Shown: positions 62,201 to 64,000 of the stretch, piece after piece
How positions within the stretch are numbered: the stretch's first letter is position 1
Layout: every line of letters begins with the position of its first letter
Source of the DNA: Pyrocephalus nanus
Taxonomy: Eukaryota; Chordata; Aves; Passeriformes; Tyrannidae
Direction: 5' to 3'
Length of the DNA stretch: 64,000 nt
Assembly: GCA_038380795.1 (NCBI GenBank)
Contig: CM076263.1
Location: 10,592,709-10,656,708 of the forward strand
Translations under genes and position numbers: made by a program
Notes under the pieces: generated by a model
Told to the model about the DNA's origin: nothing
What the model saw: the letters and a program-made list of their open reading frames with translations, nothing else
Databases searched by the model: none

Positions 62201-63715
62201 CCAGCACAAATGTCCTTTCTAGAATCACAAAAGAAATGTGTCATTTAAAGTGCTTAACACCAGCTGTGGAGCATCACTGTCACTGGGTGGGAAGTCTCCA
62301 CCTTGTAATGTACCAGTGCTAATTCCCATTTTAAGCAGAGCATAGTGATAACACTTTTACAAACAAATATGCAACAACATACACTTGCTCTACTACTATC
62401 ATTATACTGCTATAATTTGTAGCCAGTATTTATGTGGCTGTAGTGTCTAAACACACATGCTTATTGTCAACCCGCATAAGAAAAAGTTTTAGGGCCTCCA
62501 ACTCTAACAGCATTTTGAAGTACCATTTATTAAAGTCATCATTCTTCAGCTTCATTCAAGTGAACTGCTTGAAGTCTTTTTATTTGGAGACGTAAATCAT
62601 GCATCTTTGTGAGATCTTATTTCGCATTTTTATTCTAAAATTTTTGACCAAGAAAACCACTGAAAAGGTGGAGATCAGTCAAAGGTTGGACTTGACAATC
62701 TTGAAGGTCTTTTCCAACCTAAATGATTCTGTGATTCTCTTTTTTTACTGAACGACTTGAGATTTTTTTTTTGGTTTTTTTTTTCCTGACAGATTTTAAC
62801 TCAACACTATTTTTTTCAGACCATAGTCCTGATCTTTTCTGTCAATTCTGTTCAGACTGAATCCATTTTTACAGACCTGTAGAAGTCCCATTTCGTACCA
62901 TGACATAAACTCCCAGTGTAACCTCAGACATCATCTTTTCTATTCCTCCCCTGCTCATACATAAACAAATATTCTGTTTCTCCTTATATATGAAGATATT
63001 TTAAAGGCATGTATTTTAAAGCTTAAAAATAAATTACATAATGTTTGCAAAATACTTTTCCATTCTGAGCTGCACTTGTACATTACTTGAGGAGTTGTTC
63101 ATCTCTGTTTTACTTTGTTTTGGTACGTTGCCTCGAAGAAGAATAGACGAGTGATTGAGCACAAAATGAGATAGGACCAGGTAGGGGAAATGACCTCTGC
63201 AAATTGCTCATTTCACAGATGAGGACAGGACACACAGATCTCAATTTTGTGACTAAGATGCACCTCTAACCCCTATGCAAACATAGCGTTATAAGTATTT
63301 TGAAAACAAATTAAAAATTATCCCTTTAAGAGGAACAGAAGGCCTAACTTCAACCACATTTTTATAATACAGCTCACATTCTCTGCTGCGTCAGTGTCAG
63401 ACTTGCTCACCCTGTGCTACTGTTGCATTACCACTGTGTTTCAGGAACAGCATGTCTTCACTGGACCACTTCACTGAGCTCTGTGCAGGATGAACTAAAT
63501 GATGCCATAAGCTTACAAAAAACTTTATCATCACCAAAAAAAAATGCAACTGGACAACAGTCAGTCACTGATGTCAAACTGCTGTCATACCTGGTGAGGA
63601 GGACGGCCACATCGTGGTGTGTGGGGTTGACATCACTCTTCGGATTGACACTCTTCTGCCATTTGCAGAAGCTGGCTAATGTCTTATCAGCATGGTGTAC
63701 TATCTTCAAGCCTTG
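433..63715 (-). CDS. ADAMTS12: ADAMTS12, secreted zinc metalloprotease (3' 19 coding exons, spliced; 5' exons outside window)
   Basis: Nineteen exons join in frame to 3,948 bases (1,315 residues plus stop). Order: metalloprotease, disintegrin-like, TSR1, Cys-rich, spacer, TSR2-4, mucin-like spacer-2, TSR5-8, PLAC. Among ADAMTS proteins only ADAMTS7 and ADAMTS12 have this eight-TSR layout with a mucin-like spacer-2, and the sequence follows ADAMTS12 closely (for example [35 protein letters not shown]). The family member is a secreted extracellular matrix protease; COMP and aggrecan are reported substrates in mammals. Signal peptide, propeptide and the first part of the catalytic domain are upstream of the window. 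Introns range from 228 bases to 9.6 kb, and every junction is GT-AG with matching phase. No frameshift or premature stop was seen, so the gene looks intact. Confidence 0.97.
669..2700 (-). other. ADAMTS12: Intron w18-w19 of ADAMTS12
   Basis: 2.0 kb with gtatgg donor and cag acceptor. It holds a likely degraded CR1 reverse-transcriptase-region fragment near 1495-1690. The rest is unique sequence with no gene that I recognise. Confidence 0.85.
1495..1690 (+). mobile_element. Degraded CR1 LINE fragment (RT region)
   Basis: The stretch around agtgatctgctatgcc and cctgatgggatccacccc reads like the CR1 ORF2 segment that precedes the conserved GPDGIHP reverse-transcriptase motif, in + orientation. 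Stops and indels show it is dead. Ends are approximate, and the call rests on remembered consensus resemblance. Confidence 0.45.
2701..2854 (-). CDS. ADAMTS12: ADAMTS12 coding exon w18: TSR8
   Basis: 154 bases, acceptor ctctttcag, donor CGTACAG|gtatgg. It reads [18 protein letters not shown], then a Thr/Glu-rich stretch with NET sequon, [18 protein letters not shown] and RKRT (residues 1187-1237 plus one base). It is the eighth and last TSR. An alternative in-frame donor lies six bases earlier (AAAC|gtacag); the chosen one preserves the length of the human linker between TSR8 and PLAC. Confidence 0.93.
2855..4483 (-). other. ADAMTS12: Intron w17-w18 of ADAMTS12
   Basis: 1.6 kb, AT-rich, with an A/T run of ATTAAT type near 3635-3660. 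I see no repeat family or gene that I can name. Confidence 0.85.
4484..4630 (-). CDS. ADAMTS12: ADAMTS12 coding exon w17: TSR7 and start of TSR8
   Basis: 147 bases, 49 codons, acceptor ctcttttgttag, donor AGCCCG|gtagga. It reads [35 protein letters not shown], then [13 protein letters not shown] (residues 1138-1186). It lacks an initiator Met in frame and is short, so it is easily missed by ORF scanning. HCDWTKRP matches the mammalian LCDWTKRP, and one residue is inserted before it. The donor is weaker than the others but is required by the phase 0 join to CTVSCGGG. Confidence 0.92.
4761..4797 (+). repeat. (GGGATTT)5 tandem repeat, G-quadruplex-type
   Basis: Five perfect heptamer copies plus GG. 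Each copy gives a GGG run followed by the four-base loop ATTT, so the tract meets the G3N1-7 quadruplex pattern on the + strand, which is the template strand for ADAMTS12. It lies 131 bases before the TSR7 exon acceptor in transcription order. The unit differs from vertebrate telomere TTAGGG. Confidence 0.9.
5199..5257. repeat. (AT)n microsatellite
   Basis: A nearly pure alternating AT tract with one ACAC-type interruption and one GT interruption, inside the intron between the TSR6 and TSR7 exons. A likely polymorphic site. Confidence 0.95.
6390..6563 (-). CDS. ADAMTS12: ADAMTS12 coding exon w16: TSR6 and start of TSR7
   Basis: 174 bases, 58 codons, acceptor ttttgtgtgcag, donor AATGAG|gtattg. 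It reads [43 protein letters not shown] and WHVEPWNE (residues 1080-1137). The O-fucose consensus is absent here (CSANCS in place of CxxTCG); the mammalian protein has the same feature (CSRNCS). It is symmetric phase 0-0. Confidence 0.95.
6564..8904 (-). other. ADAMTS12: Intron w15-w16 of ADAMTS12
   Basis: 2.3 kb of mostly unique sequence. I see no recognisable mobile element or gene. Confidence 0.85.
8905..9057 (-). CDS. ADAMTS12: ADAMTS12 coding exon w15: TSR5 and start of TSR6
   Basis: 153 bases, 51 codons, acceptor cccttccgcag, donor TGGAGCAAG|gtaact. It reads [35 protein letters not shown] and SWKTGNWSK (residues 1029-1079). The six TSR cysteines are present, and CSTTCG fits the O-fucosylation consensus. 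The exon is phase 0 at both ends, so it is a symmetric unit. Confidence 0.95.
11117..11235 (-). mobile_element. CR1 LINE fragment, 3' end
   Basis: It begins aatagaatcacagaatggtt and continues gaggttggaaaggacc, the typical avian CR1 3' terminus in reverse orientation, with the ATTCTGTG-type end repeats. It is a short 5'-truncated copy, the usual state of CR1 in birds. Confidence 0.8.
11935..12560 (+). mobile_element. Old, strongly diverged CR1-like LINE stretch
   Basis: Segments such as cagggctctgtccaaagcca, tttgcagataatgacaag and agtccagatgagaacaacaa resemble successive parts of the 3' half of CR1-type elements in the right order and + orientation. It is interrupted by a microsatellite at 12187-12225. 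Divergence is high, so ends and family are uncertain. Confidence 0.45.
12187..12225. repeat. AT/AC dinucleotide microsatellite
   Basis: Alternating AT with a short CACACAC core, about 39 bases, within the old CR1-like stretch. Confidence 0.9.
13594..14724 (-). CDS. ADAMTS12: ADAMTS12 coding exon w14: TSR4, mucin-like spacer-2, start of TSR5
   Basis: 1,131 bases (377 codons, residues 652-1028), acceptor cacttgcag, donor AGTGAG|gtaagt. It opens with [18 protein letters not shown] and [10 protein letters not shown] (TSR4). About 310 residues follow of cysteine-free, Ser/Thr/Pro/Glu-rich sequence, and it ends [10 protein letters not shown], the Trp strand of TSR5. The middle is the spacer-2 or mucin module known only from ADAMTS7 and ADAMTS12. 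It is poorly conserved with mammals but similar in length. It carries nine N-x-S/T sequons across the exon and no Ser-Gly dipeptide. An acidic cluster (TEESDDIDG) lies near its middle. Confidence 0.96.
14725..17257 (-). other. ADAMTS12: Intron w13-w14 of ADAMTS12
   Basis: 2.5 kb. It holds a CR1 fragment at about 16660-16885. A 140-codon open frame on the + strand (14996-15418) has no recognisable domain and is taken as chance. Confidence 0.85.
16660..16885 (-). mobile_element. CR1 LINE fragment, 3' region
   Basis: Reverse-orientation CR1 3' untranslated region: it starts with a ttggaaaggaccca-type motif. It passes through a gggctgggggcatcaaagac segment and a gagaaatgcttcccagtgtc segment, in the order typical of CR1. 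The right end is approximate. Confidence 0.75.
17258..17468 (-). CDS. ADAMTS12: ADAMTS12 coding exon w13: TSR3 and start of TSR4
   Basis: 211 bases, acceptor tggttttcag, donor ACTGAG|gtaaat. It completes Arg581 and reads [52 protein letters not shown], and then the TSR4 start DWTVSNWTE (to residue 651). The whole of TSR3 is in this one exon. From here on every TSR junction falls in phase 0 just before the first cysteine of the repeat. Confidence 0.96.
17469..24014 (-). other. ADAMTS12: Intron w12-w13 of ADAMTS12
   Basis: 6.5 kb. It includes A-rich tracts with CAAAA/CAACAA runs (near 19000-19030 and 19240-19280) and one CR1-like fragment (22170-22325). There is no gene that I recognise on either strand. 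Confidence 0.85.
22170..22325 (+). mobile_element. CR1-like LINE fragment
   Basis: Motifs such as cacacagggattaaagctgt, ggaacttcttgcagaggaag and gaggtccattggaggttact follow the order of the 3' untranslated part of several CR1 subfamilies, in + orientation. Diverged, with approximate ends. Confidence 0.5.
24015..24141 (-). CDS. ADAMTS12: ADAMTS12 coding exon w12: second half of TSR2
   Basis: 127 bases, acceptor tctctggcag, donor CCACCCAG|gtaacg. It reads [20 protein letters not shown], then [17 protein letters not shown] and DCPP (residues 539-580 plus two bases). It is the most GC-rich of the short exons, with several CpGs. Its cysteines close TSR2. The split Arg codon is completed by the first base of the next exon to give RWWAGEW, as in mammals. 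Confidence 0.95.
25330..25410 (-). mobile_element. CR1 LINE 3'-end fragment
   Basis: About 80 bases: ctcatagaatcataaaaata, then ttaaggttggaaaagacc and catcaagtccaaccc. This is the reverse complement of the standard CR1 3' terminus. Very short, 5'-truncated copy. Confidence 0.78.
26210..26239. repeat. Short perfect inverted repeat (11-base arms, 8-base loop)
   Basis: Arms ctcattacatg and catgtaatgag around aaggtata. Intronic; the length is within what AT-rich sequence can give by chance. Confidence 0.7.
26866..26891. repeat. Short perfect inverted repeat (11-base arms, 4-base loop)
   Basis: Arms tatttctgttg and caacagaaata around aaaa. A possible small hairpin; no evidence of function. Confidence 0.7.
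29195..29345 (-). mobile_element. CR1 LINE fragment
   Basis: Reverse-orientation CR1: segments gaatacctccagagaaagaa, ggaaacctgttccagtgctc and agtaaagaagtttttcctca occur in family order. It sits about 150 bases from the exon w11 donor, within the intron. Confidence 0.72.
29491..29632 (-). CDS. ADAMTS12: ADAMTS12 coding exon w11: spacer end and first half of TSR2
   Basis: 142 bases, acceptor ctctttccag, donor GGAAGAG|gtaatt. It reads [18 protein letters not shown], a variable acidic linker ([13 protein letters not shown]), then [17 protein letters not shown] (residues 492-538 plus one base). The linker is the least conserved part compared with the human exon (KDGLDNDVEQQMY). CSVTCG matches the O-fucosylation consensus of TSRs. 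Confidence 0.95.
29633..30957 (-). other. ADAMTS12: Intron w10-w11 of ADAMTS12
   Basis: 1.3 kb of unique AT-rich sequence with TTAATTAATTATT-type runs close to the acceptor side of exon w11. No repeat family or gene seen. Confidence 0.85.
30958..31202 (-). CDS. ADAMTS12: ADAMTS12 coding exon w10: spacer-1 domain
   Basis: 245 bases, acceptor gtctcttag, donor ATTCAG|gtaagt. It encodes residues 410-491: [57 protein letters not shown] and ESIWIQ. This is the cysteine-free beta-rich spacer. In the family it mediates matrix and substrate binding. Identity to mammalian ADAMTS12 is high, and no insertions were seen. NLT and NES are potential glycosylation sites. Confidence 0.96.
31203..36322 (-). 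other. ADAMTS12: Intron w9-w10 of ADAMTS12
   Basis: 5.1 kb of mostly unique sequence. A small hairpin with 11-base arms (34293-34303 and 34309-34319) is followed by a direct copy of gctatacacagtta. No gene or clear mobile element recognised. Confidence 0.85.
36323..36443 (-). CDS. ADAMTS12: ADAMTS12 coding exon w9: end of Cys-rich domain
   Basis: 121 bases, acceptor tccttctag, donor GGATTTG|gtaata. It reads [18 protein letters not shown], then [16 protein letters not shown] and NQSEGF (residues 370-409 plus one base). GCDYEI and CGVCLGDGS are strongly conserved across ADAMTS members. NAT and NQS are glycosylation sequons; NAT is shared with the human protein. The split Gly codon pairs with GA at the start of the spacer exon. 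Confidence 0.95.
39440..40005 (+). mobile_element. CR1 LINE, 3' portion, + orientation
   Basis: Clear CR1 order from the end of the RT coding region into the 3' untranslated region: gtgagaccccacttggagaa, agcctggagcaaaggcggct, attaggaagaaattctttac, then ccattccaacctgaactac and a tgtgattctt-type end. An open frame here (39330-39674) is part of the dead element, not a host gene. 5'-truncated, as is usual. Confidence 0.86.
40496..40579. repeat. Perfect 25-bp inverted repeat with 34-bp spacer
   Basis: Left arm 40496-40520 begins ggcaaattaaaagg and right arm 40555-40579 is its exact reverse complement. The spacer has a second, weaker stem (gcccc / gggg around gaat). The transcript could fold into a long hairpin. 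No flanking duplication or known transposon ends were recognised. Confidence 0.95.
44013..44146 (-). CDS. ADAMTS12: ADAMTS12 coding exon w8: Cys-rich domain
   Basis: 134 bases, acceptor cctttcag, donor TGTAAG|gtattg. It completes Ala325 and reads [18 protein letters not shown], then [13 protein letters not shown] and [10 protein letters not shown] (residues 325-369). The pattern DGTPC...CINGxC is the family hallmark of the Cys-rich domain, which contributes exosite contacts in ADAMTS proteases. It is isolated between the two largest introns, 9.6 kb upstream and 7.6 kb downstream. Confidence 0.95.
48072..48480 (-). mobile_element. CR1 LINE, 3' portion, minus orientation
   Basis: It starts aatcacagaaccactgaatg, the reverse of the CR1 3' end. 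It continues through ggcaacctgttctagtgcct, agccattccctttgtcctat and tcctgtaaacctcctccagt in the standard order. Truncated at its 5' side. Confidence 0.86.
50180..51145 (+). mobile_element. Avian endogenous retrovirus LTR, probably solo (ERVL-type suspected)
   Basis: A GC-richer block of about 1 kb resembles a dispersed avian ERV long terminal repeat that I recall. It has a TATA-like ataatatat near 50354, an AATAAA signal at 50964-50969 and a T-rich/GT-rich stretch after it, ending near ccagccaggactaaccca. Gag, pol or env-like frames are not seen on either side, so it looks like a solo LTR. It lies antisense to ADAMTS12. Ends and family are approximate. Confidence 0.62.
52235..53132 (+). mobile_element. 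CR1 LINE, 3' portion, + orientation, with internal microsatellite
   Basis: Long, well-ordered CR1 copy: gcaagtttggtgatgataca, ctgaaaagctgggtggagga, gaggttcaacaagggcaagt, gtgaggccacatttggagta, then gactggatgagctccagagg near the 3' end. Frameshifts and stops break the RT frame. A GGAATA/GAAATA repeat interrupts it at 52930-52990. Confidence 0.88.
52930..52990 (+). repeat. (GGAATA/GAAATA)n microsatellite inside CR1
   Basis: About ten imperfect hexamers of ggaata and gaaata replacing part of the CR1 3' untranslated region, so the expansion came after the CR1 insertion. Confidence 0.9.
53200..53250. repeat. AT-rich tandem-like repeat (ctgcatataata units)
   Basis: Three spaced copies of a ctgcatata-type unit separated by TAATA runs, just beyond the CR1 copy and about 500 bases from exon w7. 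Confidence 0.7.
53754..53923 (-). CDS. ADAMTS12: ADAMTS12 coding exon w7: second half of TSR1, start of Cys-rich domain
   Basis: 170 bases, acceptor cctcttttag, donor AACACAG|gtacaa. It completes Glu268 and reads [19 protein letters not shown], finishing TSR1 (SPC). [14 protein letters not shown] and YHWVPVYNT then open the Cys-rich module (residues 268-324 plus one base). It is close to the mammalian segment ([17 protein letters not shown]). The reading frame runs on past the donor into intron without homology, so the donor was placed where the family alignment breaks. Confidence 0.95.
53924..54761 (-). other. ADAMTS12: Intron w6-w7 of ADAMTS12
   Basis: 0.84 kb of unique sequence splitting TSR1. 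No repeat or gene recognised. Confidence 0.88.
54762..54907 (-). CDS. ADAMTS12: ADAMTS12 coding exon w6: disintegrin-like end and first half of TSR1
   Basis: 146 bases, acceptor ctatcctcag, donor CCAGA|gtaagc. It reads [16 protein letters not shown] then [19 protein letters not shown] and [11 protein letters not shown] (residues 220-267 plus two bases). The WGIWSSW stretch carries the TSR tryptophan ladder (C-mannosylation context). CTRTCG fits the C-x-x-S/T-C-G O-fucosylation consensus. It is the central TSR directly after the disintegrin-like domain, as in all ADAMTS proteins. Confidence 0.96.
55136..55228 (-). CDS. ADAMTS12: ADAMTS12 coding exon w5: disintegrin-like domain
   Basis: 93 bases, exactly 31 codons, acceptor cgttttcag, donor AACAAG|gtgact. 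It reads [19 protein letters not shown] then [12 protein letters not shown] (residues 189-219). The spacing of the four cysteines and the WC pair match the ADAMTS disintegrin-like domain. It lacks an RGD loop, as is normal for the family. Only 228 bases separate it from the next exon, the shortest intron seen here. Confidence 0.95.
55229..59223 (-). other. ADAMTS12: Intron w4-w5 of ADAMTS12
   Basis: 4.0 kb. I see no recognisable mobile element or gene; the open frames here lack any family motif. Confidence 0.85.
59224..59368 (-). CDS. ADAMTS12: ADAMTS12 coding exon w4: end of metalloprotease, start of disintegrin-like domain
   Basis: 145 bases, acceptor gtcttttag, donor GTGGAC|gtaagt. It encodes [15 protein letters not shown], then [18 protein letters not shown] and NATFCEDVD (residues 140-188). 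It closes the catalytic domain and opens the disintegrin-like module. NAT is a glycosylation sequon shared with the human protein. It ends on a complete codon, and the next exon opens with NLCQTLWC as the family predicts. Confidence 0.95.
59369..60033 (-). other. ADAMTS12: Intron w3-w4 of ADAMTS12
   Basis: 0.67 kb of unique sequence between the Met-turn exon and the end of the catalytic domain. Nothing further seen. Confidence 0.88.
60034..60177 (-). CDS. ADAMTS12: ADAMTS12 coding exon w3: third zinc ligand and Met-turn
   Basis: 144 bases, acceptor tatctccag. It completes Ser92 and reads [14 protein letters not shown], with His97 as third zinc ligand and Asp98 after it. Next come [13 protein letters not shown], where Met114 is the Met-turn, and [16 protein letters not shown]. 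The donor is CTAGA|gtgagtgagc; the split codon becomes Asp with the C that opens the next exon, as in the mammalian FLDRGWGF. A second GT four bases downstream would give an immediate stop. Confidence 0.95.
60178..62068 (-). other. ADAMTS12: Intron w2-w3 of ADAMTS12 (splits the zinc-binding motif)
   Basis: 1.9 kb. It interrupts the HExxHxxGxxH motif between the second His and the Ser-Phe-Gly. It contains a 16-base near-direct repeat (catatgaaga-type) around 60797-60832. No gene or named repeat. Confidence 0.88.
62069..62218 (-). CDS. ADAMTS12: ADAMTS12 coding exon w2: metalloprotease active site (HELGH)
   Basis: 150 bases, acceptor gattctag, donor CACAG|gtatag. It encodes residues 42-91 plus two bases of Ser92. 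It has [32 protein letters not shown] and [10 protein letters not shown]. His87 and His91 are the first two zinc ligands and Glu88 is the catalytic base of the HExxHxxGxxH motif. The third His comes from the next exon. Reading through the donor would give a false protein end, so the exon stops at the conserved Gly-His. Confidence 0.96.
62219..63590 (-). other. ADAMTS12: Intron w1-w2 of ADAMTS12
   Basis: 1.4 kb. It holds a CR1 3'-end remnant (62675-62740) followed by T-rich tracts (62762-62785). No gene seen. Confidence 0.87.
62675..62740 (+). mobile_element. CR1 LINE 3'-end remnant
   Basis: About 65 bases: caaaggttggacttgacaat, gaaggtcttttccaaccta, then two atgattctgtgattct-type terminal octamers. 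This is the canonical CR1 3' terminus in + orientation, severely 5'-truncated. Confidence 0.8.
63591..63715 (-). CDS. ADAMTS12: ADAMTS12 coding exon w1: metalloprotease domain, mid part
   Basis: First coding exon in the window (125 bases). It follows an acceptor ending ttattag, begins with a full codon ([11 protein letters not shown]) and ends ACCAG before gtatga. It encodes window residues 1-41 and two bases of Arg42, including [13 protein letters not shown] and HHDVAVLLT, part of the reprolysin-type catalytic domain just before the active site. Residues match the mammalian ADAMTS12 segment almost position for position. The previous exon is outside the window, so the incoming phase rests on the intact reading frame and family alignment. 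Confidence 0.95.
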
Positions 63716-64000
63716 CTAATAAGAAACGAAGGAAAACATAATTGTAAAGACCATACTGCATTGCAGTAATGTCTCAGTGAACTCAGCTGTGAAAATGGGT
63801 AATCACTGAAATGTAATTGATTATGTTTTTGCCTAAGGTTAGAACCATCATTAGGAGCAATGACATCTATTTATCTAACACTGAATATTAAGTTAAAATG
63901 TTGACCTTTCTGTAACTGGTGCAGCTAAAGGAAAAATTACATGCAGAAATGTACATATTTTTTGGTAAGTGAGCTTCATAAGATCCAACACTGAACTGAA

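Noticed and set aside
1..64000. Search for operons, CRISPR arrays, prokaryotic-type systems, tRNA or rRNA genes
   Set aside because: Intron-rich vertebrate gene structure throughout; no direct-repeat arrays with spacers and no tRNA or rRNA gene recognised by eye.

Overview
This window is vertebrate genomic DNA, most likely from a bird. It holds the 3' two-thirds of one multi-exon gene on the minus strand. I could place 19 coding exons, all with GT-AG introns and continuous phase. They join into 3,948 coding bases (1,315 residues plus stop) that follow the known ADAMTS12 protein domain by domain. The window opens (high-coordinate end) inside the metalloprotease domain, and the 5' exons lie beyond position 64000. 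The stop codon is at 433-435, so the gene's coding end is inside the window.

Layout along transcription (high to low coordinate). The metalloprotease domain with split zinc motif HELGH/S/FGIQHD spans 63715-59224. The disintegrin-like exon is 55228-55136. TSR1 spans 54907-53754 and the Cys-rich module 53923-36323. The spacer is at 31202-30958 and TSR2 at 29632-24015. TSR3 and the start of TSR4 are at 17468-17258. One 1.1 kb exon (14724-13594) holds TSR4 and the Ser/Thr-rich mucin-like spacer-2. TSR5 to TSR8 sit on four phase-0-linked exons (9057-2701). The PLAC domain and a basic C-terminal tail are at 668-433.

The bird assignment rests on the intronic repeats. They are mainly CR1 LINE fragments in both orientations (about 11 seen), plus one ERV-type LTR on the + strand (about 50.2-51.1 kb) and simple repeats; I recognised no SINEs or mammalian repeats. 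ADAMTS12 maps to human 5p13, a region whose bird counterpart is the Z chromosome, so Z linkage is a reasonable inference. The species cannot be fixed from this sequence alone.

I found no second gene, no RNA gene, no CRISPR or operon-like structure, and no sign of a previously undescribed system. The points worth checking are modest. They are a perfect 25-bp inverted repeat in an intron, a G-quadruplex-type tandem repeat beside the TSR7 exon, a spacer-2 without any Ser-Gly glycosaminoglycan motif, a longer basic C-terminal tail than the mammalian protein, and two exons with competing donor sites.
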